Counted from the first letter of the stretch, positions 1 to 7,916 are shown. The stretch is DNA of 11,955 nt from Bacteroidota bacterium (GCA_023458215.1 JAEXAJ010000063.1:1-11955), one strand, 5' to 3'. Notes: generated from the letters alone by a model not told the origin. Numbers and translations are program-made.

Positions 1-1723
1 CATCAGTACTTTCCCCGACTATCCCGCAGATATCCGCGCACCGCAAGGCTCTCTGACCGGCGTATCAGGTTTCCAGGTACACATCGGTGCCAGCAAAGTA
101 TTCACCCCGGGTGATAAATGCGACGTATTGGTAGCTATGAACGCTGCCGCATTGAAAACACAGTATAAGTTTGCTAAGTCTACTGCTTGCATCATTATCG
201 ACACAGACTGTTTCCAAGCTTCCGATTTACAGAAAGCCGCTTTCAAGACTGACAATCCTATCGAAGAAATGGGTATCAAGCAAGATGTTATTGCCGCTCC
301 TATTTCTCAAATGGTGAAAGACTGTCTGGCAGAAACAGGTATGGACAACAAAGCAATGCTGAAATGCCGCAACATGTTCGCTCTCGGCTTGGTATGCTGG
401 TTGTTCAATCGTGACCTGAAGATTGCGGAAGATTTCCTTAGAGAGAAGTTTGCAAAAAAGCCGGAAATAGCAGAAGCCAACATCAAGGTGATTCACGCCG
501 GCTACGACTATGGTCACAATACACACGCTTCCGTAGCACATACTTACAAGATAGAAAGTAAGATAAAAGCACCCGGAATATACATGGATATCATGGGGAA
601 CAAAGCTACAGCCTACGGTTTCATTGCTGCTGCTGAAAAGGCAGGTCTGAAGTTATTCCTGGGGTCTTATCCCATCACTCCGGCTACGGACGTATTACAT
701 GAACTCTCCAAACATAAATCCTTAGGTGTCATTACCGTTCAATGCGAAGATGAGATTTCCGGCTGTGCCACGGCTGTCGGTGCTTCTTTTGCAGGTGCAT
801 TAGCTGTAACTACCACTTCCGGTCCGGGTATCTGCCTAAAATCAGAAGCTATGAACCTGGCAGTGATTACAGAACTTCCTCTGGTTGTTCTGGATGTACA
901 ACGCGGTGGCCCTTCCACAGGTTTTCCGACTAAATCGGAGCAAACTGACTTATTGCAGGCTTTATTTGGCCGTAACGGTGAAAGCCCAATGCCGGTTATT
1001 GCCGCAACCTCACCGACAAACTGCTTCGATGCAGCCTATGCAGCTTGTAAGATGGCTTTGGAACACATGACTCCAGTGGTTCTGTTGACAGATGGTTTCG
1101 TTGCCAACGGTTCCGGTGCATGGAAACTACCGAATCTGGATACATATCCTGAAATCAAACCTCAGTATGTTACTCCTGAAATGAAGGACAACTATACTCC
1201 CTATAAACGCAACCCTGAGAACCAGGTACGTTACTGGGCCGTTCCGGGGCAAGAGGGCTATACCCACATCCTCGGTGGCCTGGAAAAAGACAGCAACACT
1301 GGTGCAATCTCTACCGATCCTGAAAACCACAACCAGATGTGCCACCTGCGTGCAGAAAAAGTTGCAAAGATTGTCGTGCCCGATGTAGAAGTACAAGGCT
1401 GTGTAGATGACGCAGACCTGCTGATTGTAGGTTTTGGTGGTACTTACGGACACTTGTATTCTGCTATGGAAGAGATGAACAAAGCCGGACAAAAAGTAGC
1501 TTTAGCCCACTTCTCTTATATCAATCCGCTGCCTAAAAATACGGCTGAAGTATTGAAGAAATATAAAAAAGTGGTAGTTGCCGAACAGAATCTGGGACAA
1601 TTTGCCGGTTATCTCCGCATGAAGGTGGATAATTTCACTCCGTATCAATTCAATGAAGTCAAGGGACAGCCGTTCGTAGTAAGCGAATTAGTGGCTGCCT
1701 TCACCGAGATACTGAAGAAGTGA
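1..1723 (+). CDS. korA: 2-oxoglutarate (2-oxoacid):ferredoxin oxidoreductase, fused gamma-alpha subunit, 5'-truncated
   Basis: With KorB this subunit catalyses CoA- and ferredoxin-dependent oxidative decarboxylation of a 2-oxoacid, most likely 2-oxoglutarate to succinyl-CoA, or the reverse reductive reaction, in the cytoplasm. The open frame runs in from the left edge (first full codon at base 2), leaving 573 residues. Family members are roughly 610-620 long, so about 45 N-terminal residues are probably missing, including the glycine-rich start of the gamma domain. Visible residues 1 to about 185 are the gamma domain. From about 190 comes the alpha (pyrimidine-binding) domain, with YPITP at visible residues 223-227, then TTTSGPG and the KorA signature RGGPSTGFPTKSEQ. 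A C-terminal domain (about 473-573) contains GFGGTYGH and VVVAEQNLGQ. The internal ATG at 128 lies inside the conserved gamma domain and is not the start. Substrate preference (2-oxoglutarate rather than another 2-oxoacid) is inferred from family resemblance and the paired korB. Confidence 0.93.
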   Translation, partial: ISTFPDYPADIRAPQGSLTGVSGFQVHIGASKVFTPGDKCDVLVAMNAAALKTQYKFAKSTACIIIDTDCFQASDLQKAAFKTDNPIEEMGIKQDVIAAPISQMVKDCLAETGMDNKAMLKCRNMFALGLVCWLFNRDLKIAEDFLREKFAKKPEIAEANIKVIHAGYDYGHNTHASVAHTYKIESKIKAPGIYMDIMGNKATAYGFIAAAEKAGLKLFLGSYPITPATDVLHELSKHKSLGVITVQCEDEISGCATAVGASFAGALAVTTTSGPGICLKSEAMNLAVITELPLVVLDVQRGGPSTGFPTKSEQTDLLQALFGRNGESPMPVIAATSPTNCFDAAYAACKMALEHMTPVVLLTDGFVANGSGAWKLPNLDTYPEIKPQYVTPEMKDNYTPYKRNPENQVRYWAVPGQEGYTHILGGLEKDSNTGAISTDPENHNQMCHLRAEKVAKIVVPDVEVQGCVDDADLLIVGFGGTYGHLYSAMEEMNKAGQKVALAHFSYINPLPKNTAEVLKKYKKVVVAEQNLGQFAGYLRMKVDNFTPYQFNEVKGQPFVVSELVAAFTEILKK

Positions 1724-1796
1724 CAAGCTACAGGCTACGAGTAACAAGTACTGCCCTGAACAGACTTGTAGCTTGTAGCTCGTAACTCGTAACTAC
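1724..1796. repeat. Inverted array of heptanucleotide repeats (consensus TARCTYG) in the korA-korB gap
   Basis: Directly after the korA stop are four 7-base units on the bottom-strand sense (CAAGCTA, CAGGCTA, CGAGTAA, CAAGTAC; 1724-1751). A spacer follows, then units in the opposite sense: AGACTTG, TAGCTTG, TAGCTCG, TAACTCG, TAACTAC (1762-1796). The arms can fold. Bases 1735-1749 pair with 1764-1778 with 12 Watson-Crick matches, two G-U pairs and one mismatch, and weaker pairing extends outward to 1724/1789. It lies inside a probable two-gene transcript, so it could form an mRNA hairpin that tunes korB relative to korA. From memory, similar TAGCTTGTAACTCG-like tracts are common between Bacteroides genes, so this may be a member of a dispersed low-complexity repeat family. 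Function unknown. Confidence 0.8.
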
Positions 1797-1830
1797 TAAA
1801 AAACTTATCAACTTAAAACTTAAGAACATC

Positions 1831-2835
1831 ATGAGCGAATATACAGCTAAAGATTTCAAAAAAGGACAGCCTCGTTGGTGTCCGGGTTGCGGTGACCACT
1901 TCTTCTTGAATTCACTGCACAAAGCACTGGCAGAAATCGGCGTTAAGCCTTGGGAAACTGCCGTTATTTCGGGTATCGGTTGCTCCAGCCGTCTGCCTTA
2001 TTATATGAATACGTATGCGATGCAGACTATCCACGGACGTGCTGCCGCTATCTCTACCGGATGCAAAGTTACCAATCCTAACCTGAGCGTTTGGCAGGTT
2101 TCAGGTGATGGTGACGGTCTGGCTATCGGTGGTAACCACTTTATCCATGCTATCCGTCGTAATATAGATATCAACATTCTGTTGCTGAACAACCGCATCT
2201 ACGGTCTGACAAAAGGACAATATTCTCCAACGTCTCCGCGTGGCTTCGTCAGTAAATCCTCTCCTTATGGTACGGTAGAAGATCCGTTCCACCCAGCTGA
2301 ACTTTGCTTCGGTGCCCGTGGACGTTTCTTTGCACGCTGTGTAGCTACAGATGGTCCCGGCACAGGAGAAGTTCTGAAGGCTGCTGCTAATCATAAAGGA
2401 ACTGCTGTGTGTGAGATTTTGCAACACTGCGTTATCTTCAATGACGGAACCTACGGCTCTGTATACAACAAAGACGGACGTGCCAAGAATGCTATCTACC
2501 TGGAACACGGTAAGCCAATGCTTTTCGGTGAGAACAAAGAGTTTGGATTGATGCAGGAAGGTTTCGGACTGAAAGTTGTGAAGTTGAGCGAGAACGGTAT
2601 CACAGAAAAGGATATCCTCGTTCATGATGCACACTGCATGGATAATACATTGCAACTGAAATTGGCTCTGATGGAAGGTCCTGACTTCCCGGTTGCTCTC
2701 GGTGTAATCCGCGATGTAGAAGCTCCGACTTACGATGATTCTGTCATGGAACAGATTGAAGAAGTATCAACAAAGAAGAAGTATCATAACTTCAAGGAAC
2801 TGTTGATGACGAATGATATTTGGGAAGTAAAGTAA
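1831..2835 (+). CDS. korB: 2-oxoglutarate (2-oxoacid):ferredoxin oxidoreductase, beta (TPP-binding) subunit
   Basis: The 334-residue beta subunit binds thiamine pyrophosphate and an iron-sulfur cluster and passes electrons to ferredoxin. The length is usual for KorB. CPGCG at residues 17-21 and GIGCSSR at 48-54 are family hallmarks. The TPP-binding stretch runs from GDGDG (92-96) through GGNHFIHAIRRN to LLLNNRIYG (117-125). C17, C20, C51 and C200 are positioned as the four cluster ligands of this family; the assignment of C200 is by analogy. The ATG at 1831 starts just before the conserved N-terminus. There is no clear Shine-Dalgarno sequence, as usual in Bacteroidetes. The gene follows korA by 107 bases with no -7 box in the gap, so it is probably co-transcribed. 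A strong terminator follows. Codon use (CTG Leu, CGT Arg, GGT Gly) suggests high expression. Confidence 0.95.
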   Translation: MSEYTAKDFKKGQPRWCPGCGDHFFLNSLHKALAEIGVKPWETAVISGIGCSSRLPYYMNTYAMQTIHGRAAAISTGCKVTNPNLSVWQVSGDGDGLAIGGNHFIHAIRRNIDINILLLNNRIYGLTKGQYSPTSPRGFVSKSSPYGTVEDPFHPAELCFGARGRFFARCVATDGPGTGEVLKAAANHKGTAVCEILQHCVIFNDGTYGSVYNKDGRAKNAIYLEHGKPMLFGENKEFGLMQEGFGLKVVKLSENGITEKDILVHDAHCMDNTLQLKLALMEGPDFPVALGVIRDVEAPTYDDSVMEQIEEVSTKKKYHNFKELLMTNDIWEVK

Positions 2836-2860
2836 GCGAATACAATACTTCTTTCTGATA

Positions 2861-2910
2861 AAAGCCTCATTACCGTTATTCTATAAAATAGTAACGATAA
2901 TGAGGTTTCT
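2861..2910 (+). terminator. Hairpin terminator after korB
   Basis: CCTCATTACCGTTATT (2865-2880) pairs with bases 2890-2905 in a 16-base-pair stem with a single mismatch (C2873/A2897), one G-U pair and a 9-base loop. The flanking AAAG and TTT extend the stem and supply a short T-rich 3' side. It starts about 25 bases after the korB stop and ends the korAB operon. Confidence 0.85.
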
Positions 2911-2927
2911 TCGCAACTAGGAATGAA

Positions 2928-2993
2928 TATTCCCAAATATTATGCTAATATTTAGGATTATAATCCCAAATATTATACTAATATTTGGGATTT
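2928..2993. repeat. Two tandem palindromes upstream of the DUF4143 ATPase gene (candidate operator)
   Basis: Two 30-base copies (2931-2960 and 2964-2993) differ at three positions and repeat with a 33-base period. Each copy is itself a palindrome. Copy 2 is a perfect 14-base inverted repeat, AATCCCAAATATTA (2962-2975), spacer TAC, then its exact reverse complement (2979-2992). Copy 1 has the same core with spacer TGC and two mismatched pairs. The right arm of copy 2 contains the TTTG that is well placed as the -33 element of the ATPase promoter. A DNA-binding dimer at these sites could therefore control transcription. A dispersed palindromic repeat is the alternative. Confidence 0.85.
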
Positions 2994-3015
2994 AAACTTT
3001 TAAAGCTTAAATTTG
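2984..3015 (+). promoter_or_regulatory. Bacteroides-type promoter of the DUF4143 ATPase gene
   Basis: TAAATTTG (3008-3015) matches the Bacteroidetes -7 consensus TAnnTTTG. TTTG at 2984-2987 lies 20 bases upstream, close to the usual -33 spacing. Transcription would begin near 3019, giving a leader of about 20 bases before the ATG at 3041. The -33 element is embedded in the second palindrome. Confidence 0.65.
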
Positions 3016-3040
3016 TCCTGAAATCAAATAAGACGAAAAG

Positions 3041-4168
3041 ATGATACACAGAAAACTTCAATCGGTAATCGAAGGCAATCTATTCAAAGGAAAGGCCATC
3101 ATCCTAATTGGTGCAAGACAAGTAGGGAAAAGTACATTATTCAATCAAATCATTAAGGAGCGAAAAGAGGCAGTACTGACACTAAATTGTGATGAACCGG
3201 AAGTAAAAGAGATGTTGACCAACATCAACACCCCCGAACTAAAAATGCTGATTGGTAGCAACACAATCGTTGTAATAGACGAAGCGCAACGAGTGCCGGA
3301 AATAGGTTTAACCTTAAAACGCATTACAGACAATTTCGTCAATGTACAACTTCTAGTTACCGGCTCTTCTTCTTTTGAATTACAAAGCAATTTGAACGAA
3401 CCTCTTACCGGACGCAAATACGAATATCACCTCTATCCCATTTCTACGGCAGAGTTATATGATACCCAAGGTCTCTTGGCTGTCAAACAGATGTTTGAAT
3501 CCCGACTCATATATGGCTCTTATCCAGATATTATCAATCATGCCGATGAAGCCAAAGAACTATTAATGAATATAACCAACAGCTACCTATACAAAGATCT
3601 GCTGGCTATAAATGAGATACGCCGTCCCGTATTACTGGAAAAGCTACTTATCGCTCTTGCCCTGCAAACAGGTAACGAAGTATCCTACAATGAAGTAGCA
3701 CAAACCATCGGCACCGACAACAAAACGGTAGAAAAATATATCGACTTATTGGAAAAGTGCTACGTCATCTTCCGTCTGAATGCTTTCAACCGTAACTTAC
3801 GAACAGAATTAAAAAAAGGCAAGAAGATTTATTTCTATGATAATGGTATTCGCAATGCAGTCATTCAGAATTTTGCACCATTATCCCTCCGCCAAGATAC
3901 AGGTGCTTTATGGGAAAACTTCTTCATCAGTGAACGTATCAAAGCAAATCATTATAAAGGGAATTATGCCAAAAGTTTCTTTTGGAGAACCACGCAGCAG
4001 CAAGAGATAGACTATATTGAAGAAGCAGACGGCAAATTCACTGCTTTTGAAATGAAGTGGAATCCCAATAAACGCCAAACTACCTTTCCGTCTCCTTTCT
4101 TGAATAACTATCCAATAAAAGAAACTGTGATCATTACACCGGAGAACTATCTGGAATGGATCATGTGA
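3041..4168 (+). CDS. AAA-family ATPase with DUF4143 C-terminal domain (AAA_14/DUF4143 protein)
   Basis: A 375-residue soluble protein, the usual length for this family. The N-terminal P-loop domain has Walker A GARQVGKS (24-31), Walker B TIVVIDEAQ (75-83) and a sensor-like LLVTGSSSFEL (104-114). A middle helical region includes GSYPDII and SYLYKDLL, and a likely winged-helix segment reads EVAQTIGTDNKTVEKYIDLL. The DUF4143 end contains YFYDNGIRNAVI, GALWENFFISE, then EIDYIE and FEMKW. D324, E337 and K339 have the spacing of a PD-(D/E)XK nuclease-fold core, which is inferred and not proof of nuclease activity. These proteins occur in many copies in Bacteroides genomes and their cellular role is not settled. 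The gene stands alone, with its own promoter overlapping tandem palindromes, between the korAB terminator and a shared downstream terminator. It is AT-richer than the kor genes, which fits an accessory gene. Confidence 0.9.
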   Translation: MIHRKLQSVIEGNLFKGKAIILIGARQVGKSTLFNQIIKERKEAVLTLNCDEPEVKEMLTNINTPELKMLIGSNTIVVIDEAQRVPEIGLTLKRITDNFVNVQLLVTGSSSFELQSNLNEPLTGRKYEYHLYPISTAELYDTQGLLAVKQMFESRLIYGSYPDIINHADEAKELLMNITNSYLYKDLLAINEIRRPVLLEKLLIALALQTGNEVSYNEVAQTIGTDNKTVEKYIDLLEKCYVIFRLNAFNRNLRTELKKGKKIYFYDNGIRNAVIQNFAPLSLRQDTGALWENFFISERIKANHYKGNYAKSFFWRTTQQQEIDYIEEADGKFTAFEMKWNPNKRQTTFPSPFLNNYPIKETVIITPENYLEWIM

Positions 4169-4267
4169 ATACAACCTATTCCTCTCCAGTAAAAAAGCCT
4201 TTCAGGCCACCATTATAAAACGTAATTGCGGCAAGAATGACTAAAATTCTTCTCCCAACGTATAAAA

Positions 4268-4306
4268 AAAAGTTCCCTCATACCCCAAAGAGTAGAGAGA
4301 ACTTTT
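4268..4306. terminator. Bidirectional hairpin terminator between convergent genes
   Basis: AAAAGTTCCCTC (4268-4279) pairs with 4295-4306 (11 of 12 pairs) around a 15-base loop. An A-run on the left (4264-4271) gives a good U-tract for the - strand gene, whose stop is at 4360. The TTTT on the right gives a weaker one for the ATPase transcript on the + strand. Confidence 0.75.
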
Positions 4307-4359
4307 AATCGTTAGAGAGGAAGGATTATTCAACCTCCATTGTCAATCTATTAACATTC

Positions 4360-7300
4360 TTATTTAAGGACTTTAATCATTTGTTCTCCACTGGTAAGTA
4401 CCCCTCGTACAACATATACTCCAGCCGGCAAGTCCGACAGATCTACAAACTCAACATTCATAACTTGCTTTATCAAAGTACCACTAACAGAGTAAATATA
4501 AGCAGTTCCCACCTCTGGTAATACTACTTTCTGAAGTTGGCTGTCATAATATGCTTTCGCACTGCCATCTTCCACTTTATCAATACCTGTCGGTACACCT
4601 ACAATTACAGCATTAGATGCAGCCGTTTCTACACCGCCAACTACCGCAGTTACTGTATATGAACCGTCTGCTGCATTTTCTACTGTATAATTAGTAGCTT
4701 GAATACCTTCTTTCAAGAGTGTACCGTCAATGTAAAGATTATAAATTGTAGCAGGTTCTTCTGCACGGGTAACAGCTTGCTTATCGGCATCCTGCAGAAC
4801 TGCGGAAATTCGCCAGTTGTAATCCAAATCCTTATTCATAGACTTCAACGTTCTCCAAGTAGTTCCATCGGTAGTAATCAGATTACCTTTTCCATCCACT
4901 GCCGGTCCTTCATCTGTCATATTGGGCTTCACTCCATTAATGTGGCTAACATAATATCCTACACAAACTTCATGACCAGCCGGAATTACTACCGGTTTAT
5001 CCAAACGAACAACATTTTCTCCTGCTACCAGAGTCTTCACATCAACTTCTTGTTCATAAACTAAATTACGATCATAAAAGACAGCTATGGCAGAAGTCTG
5101 CAAATAAACATCACTCAAACTATATTTAATGTGAGTTATATATTTACCTACCTGATCAACCAAATCATCAGCATCATAAGCAATTACAAAGTATCCATAT
5201 ACCCCGCTACTCCTAGTCAATCCAATTGCTTTACTACCGGATGTCTTATCTTGATAGTTCATTTCATTAGCAGCTTCAGGCGATTGCCATGTCAAAGTCA
5301 GATTCTTATTCTCCAATGTACCGCTCAAACCGTAAGGAGCAGGTGCAAGATTAGGTTGCTTATATTCAACAGTATAAGTATCAGAAAGAGCAGATTCCCA
5401 TCCGTTTGTATAAACAGCAGATACAGCATATTCATAATTTCCGTAATTCAACGTTGCAGTATATTCCGGATTCTCTGTTTCAGTAGCCAATGAACCGTTG
5501 CAATAAACGCGGAAGTTCTTTACAGCAGGCTTACTATCAGTTGCACGAGTTGCAACAACACCATTTATCCCAAAGGCTGTTGCCGATTTCAAGTCAGAGA
5601 ATGATCTGCCTGACATACTTTCAAGCGGAACCATTTGATTATTAACAGGTGCTGTCTTTCTAAGTGTAGTCGTAGCAGCCTTTTGTGAACCTTTCAAACG
5701 TACCTGTGCTCCTACTACAAAGTTACTATTAAATTCTGCATCGATCCGGCTGTAAGCAACCCAAGTTGTTCCATCCAAACTAAGCATATCACCTCCAGTC
5801 ACACGTGGACCGGCATCAGCAGCAATAGGTTCTTTTCCATCAGCAAACAGAACAAAGTATCCCACATAAATAGAACTTCCTACAGGTACAGCTACCGGCT
5901 CATCGAATGCAACACTAAACATTTCACCTGTTTTGATAGAAGTAGCAGTCTTAGAAGCTAAGATTTTCTTATTGGCAGAGCACAGCACTACTTTCAGTTC
6001 CTTAACATCATCCGTTAAGTACAGATTAACACCTGTTATCTCATAATCTGCATAAAGAGCCAACTCTTCTTTGGTAAATTGTGCTCCGACATAAAGATCC
6101 ACATCTTTTCCATCATTGGTCATACCCCATTTATACTTGGGTTCACCATAATGTTTCAATTCCATAGGCAAATCTGTATATACATCCCATTTCAAAGATA
6201 ACTTTCCTTTATCGAAATCAGTTTCAGTAAATGTGGGACGTACATATTCAGCCGGCAATTCAACTGTAGCAGTAGCAGAAGCGGAAGCCTTTGAAGAAAG
6301 ACCATCTACATAATTTGCCACAACTGTATAAGTATATGTACCTGGAGCTAATTCCTCCGTATAAGTTAAACCTGTTATTCCGGATTTGACTTCCACGCCA
6401 TCACGATATACGGTATAGTCTTTCACTACCGGAGTCTTAATCTCACTCTGAGCTTCCACATCAGCACTTAGCATCCAGTTTGCATTAGCTGCTGCCTCAA
6501 TATTAGTCCAACTGGGAGCTGTAGTATCAAAATCAGGTTTTGCCGTAGAAGTTGAAATAAAGCATGCACCGGAAATAGCCGGTCCACTATCCAGCAACCC
6601 AGGGAAAAGATCCGCTGCATGAACCACATAATAACCATAAGACAATTCTGCACTCGGATCAATAACGTACGGAGTTGTTAAAGCCATTTTAGCCCATTTA
6701 TGCACTTCCAATGCTGCAATTTCTTCAGCTGATACCTGCTGAGAATATACAATTTTACTATTCTCAAGAATCACTAAACGCATTTCCGTTACTGCGGAAT
6801 TCAGCATAACATTAATGGCTGTAATTTTATGATCAGCATAAGAAGCCAATTCATCACTGGAAAATGCATTTACTGCCCATATTTTACGCACTGTACCGGA
6901 AGTTCCTCCCATGGCCTTACCTTTTTCCCCATTACTCCAAGTCAATGTTTTATCAGCAAGAATCGGAGATTTCCAACTCAACATCGCATTCAAACCATTA
7001 ACCGCAGCTCTTACGTCCACTGCAATTGGGCGGGCATCCTCTACAGGAATATTGGTCAATGACAAAGGGAATGACTTTTCTTCCTTATCACCATAAACAG
7101 CCGACACACAATAATCATAAGTGCCCTTAGGTTCGTCTTTCAACAAGGCAGTTTTTTCCGTCAGCAAAGCTGTATTTACTTTAGTATCGCCACGATATAC
7201 ATTATATCCGTCAGGTTCTCCTGCAGCAGGTATATCAATATGAGCAGATACCAGGAAATTACCTTTCACCACGTTTTTCCAATTCTTTCCATCATACGAA

Positions 7301-7848
7301 TATAAGTCACCCTTGCCCGTAACACCTGGTACGCGATCCATAATGCCAACAAAAGTAAGGTTCGTACCATGAACAAATTTAGCAGCTACAGTCAATTCTA
7401 CATCGTCACGCACAGTATAAGGTTCGTCCAACTTGATAGTCTGCATTTCTTTCAGTTTCAGATTCTCAAGATTCACCTTCTGTTCACGTACTACTTTATC
7501 ATTCTCATACAGTAAAAGGCTAACCTCAAGCACTGCACTGTAATTACAAAATGAGATGGCATCAATTACTGAACCTTTATATTCTTTAAGATCATCCTTA
7601 TCAAAACGGTTAGCAATATAAAGAACAGGAATCTCCCCATTCAAGCTTACTCCGCTCACACCGTTATAAGGTGTATCATTATGCCATTGCATTGTTTTAG
7701 CCTCGGCTGGACTTTTCCAATTCAATGATACACTTGCAACCTGACTTTCTCCTCTTAGAGTATGAGGAGCCCCCGTCTGCGCCATAGCAAAGTTGTAACC
7801 CAACAATGCAGTCAGCAGAAAAAACATTTTAAAAGTAATATTTCCCAT
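4360..7848 (-). CDS. Secreted multi-repeat beta-rich (FN3-like) surface protein with type-A sorting-like C-terminal tail
   Basis: A 1162-residue exported protein of unknown specific function. The ATG at 7848 starts a good signal peptide (residues 1-23, hydrophobic MFFLLTALLG, cleavage after AMA). A TTG two codons upstream is less likely. The body is four diverged repeats of about 250-300 residues. Each opens with a beta strand ending in a conserved tryptophan (LNWKSP, LSWKSP, LKWDVY, LTWQSP; W44, W292, W554, W854). About 180 residues with a recurrent GYYV-H, GPAV-GKG and DGTTW pattern follow. Each closes with a fibronectin-III-like segment (for example YTVYRDG then GTYTYTVVANY). Residues 1088-1162 resemble a type-A Por/T9SS sorting domain: IYSVSG, DLSDLPAGVYVVRG, and a lysine-ending tail. 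Adhesion or glycan binding at the cell surface is plausible but inferred. No catalytic motif is recognised. It is divergent from the TPR/HTH gene at 7993, a candidate regulator. Confidence 0.88.
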   Translation of the reverse strand: MGNITFKMFFLLTALLGYNFAMAQTGAPHTLRGESQVASVSLNWKSPAEAKTMQWHNDTPYNGVSGVSLNGEIPVLYIANRFDKDDLKEYKGSVIDAISFCNYSAVLEVSLLLYENDKVVREQKVNLENLKLKEMQTIKLDEPYTVRDDVELTVAAKFVHGTNLTFVGIMDRVPGVTGKGDLYSYDGKNWKNVVKGNFLVSAHIDIPAAGEPDGYNVYRGDTKVNTALLTEKTALLKDEPKGTYDYCVSAVYGDKEEKSFPLSLTNIPVEDARPIAVDVRAAVNGLNAMLSWKSPILADKTLTWSNGEKGKAMGGTSGTVRKIWAVNAFSSDELASYADHKITAINVMLNSAVTEMRLVILENSKIVYSQQVSAEEIAALEVHKWAKMALTTPYVIDPSAELSYGYYVVHAADLFPGLLDSGPAISGACFISTSTAKPDFDTTAPSWTNIEAAANANWMLSADVEAQSEIKTPVVKDYTVYRDGVEVKSGITGLTYTEELAPGTYTYTVVANYVDGLSSKASASATATVELPAEYVRPTFTETDFDKGKLSLKWDVYTDLPMELKHYGEPKYKWGMTNDGKDVDLYVGAQFTKEELALYADYEITGVNLYLTDDVKELKVVLCSANKKILASKTATSIKTGEMFSVAFDEPVAVPVGSSIYVGYFVLFADGKEPIAADAGPRVTGGDMLSLDGTTWVAYSRIDAEFNSNFVVGAQVRLKGSQKAATTTLRKTAPVNNQMVPLESMSGRSFSDLKSATAFGINGVVATRATDSKPAVKNFRVYCNGSLATETENPEYTATLNYGNYEYAVSAVYTNGWESALSDTYTVEYKQPNLAPAPYGLSGTLENKNLTLTWQSPEAANEMNYQDKTSGSKAIGLTRSSGVYGYFVIAYDADDLVDQVGKYITHIKYSLSDVYLQTSAIAVFYDRNLVYEQEVDVKTLVAGENVVRLDKPVVIPAGHEVCVGYYVSHINGVKPNMTDEGPAVDGKGNLITTDGTTWRTLKSMNKDLDYNWRISAVLQDADKQAVTRAEEPATIYNLYIDGTLLKEGIQATNYTVENAADGSYTVTAVVGGVETAASNAVIVGVPTGIDKVEDGSAKAYYDSQLQKVVLPEVGTAYIYSVSGTLIKQVMNVEFVDLSDLPAGVYVVRGVLTSGEQMIKVLK

Positions 7849-7866
7849 AAGCAATCATTTTATTCC

Positions 7867-7887
7867 CAAAGAGAGAATACTCCTTTG
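7867..7887 (-). promoter_or_regulatory. Small imperfect hairpin in the leader of the large secreted-protein gene
   Basis: CAAAG (7867-7871) and GAG (7873-7875) pair with CTC (7880-7882) and CTTTG (7883-7887), with one bulged A and a 4-base loop. On the - strand it lies in the predicted leader and includes AAAGGAG, which would be a Shine-Dalgarno-like sequence but sits more than 30 bases before the ATG. Possible leader structure only; weak evidence. Confidence 0.3.
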
Positions 7888-7908
7888 AGATCGTTAAACA
7901 ATAATAGG

Positions 7909-7916
7909 CAAAATTA
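7909..7916 (-). promoter_or_regulatory. -7 box for the large secreted-protein gene
   Basis: On the - strand these bases read TAATTTTG, an exact TAnnTTTG match. The expected -33 position (near 7936-7944) has only a T-run rather than TTTG, so the promoter is incomplete and may need an activator. Predicted leader is about 57 bases to the ATG at 7848. Confidence 0.5.

Noticed and set aside
2101..2655. A 184-codon open frame on the - strand opposite korB
   Set aside because: It lies wholly inside korB, which has complete family motifs. No start context or domain supports the antisense frame.
2931..2993. Two near-identical 30-base repeats as a minimal CRISPR array
   Set aside because: Only two copies with a 3-base interval, each fully palindromic, no spacers of usable length and no cas genes.
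7849..7854. TTG at 7854 as the start of the large secreted protein
   Set aside because: It adds only two residues before an ATG (7848) that already gives a complete signal peptide; ATG is the simpler start.
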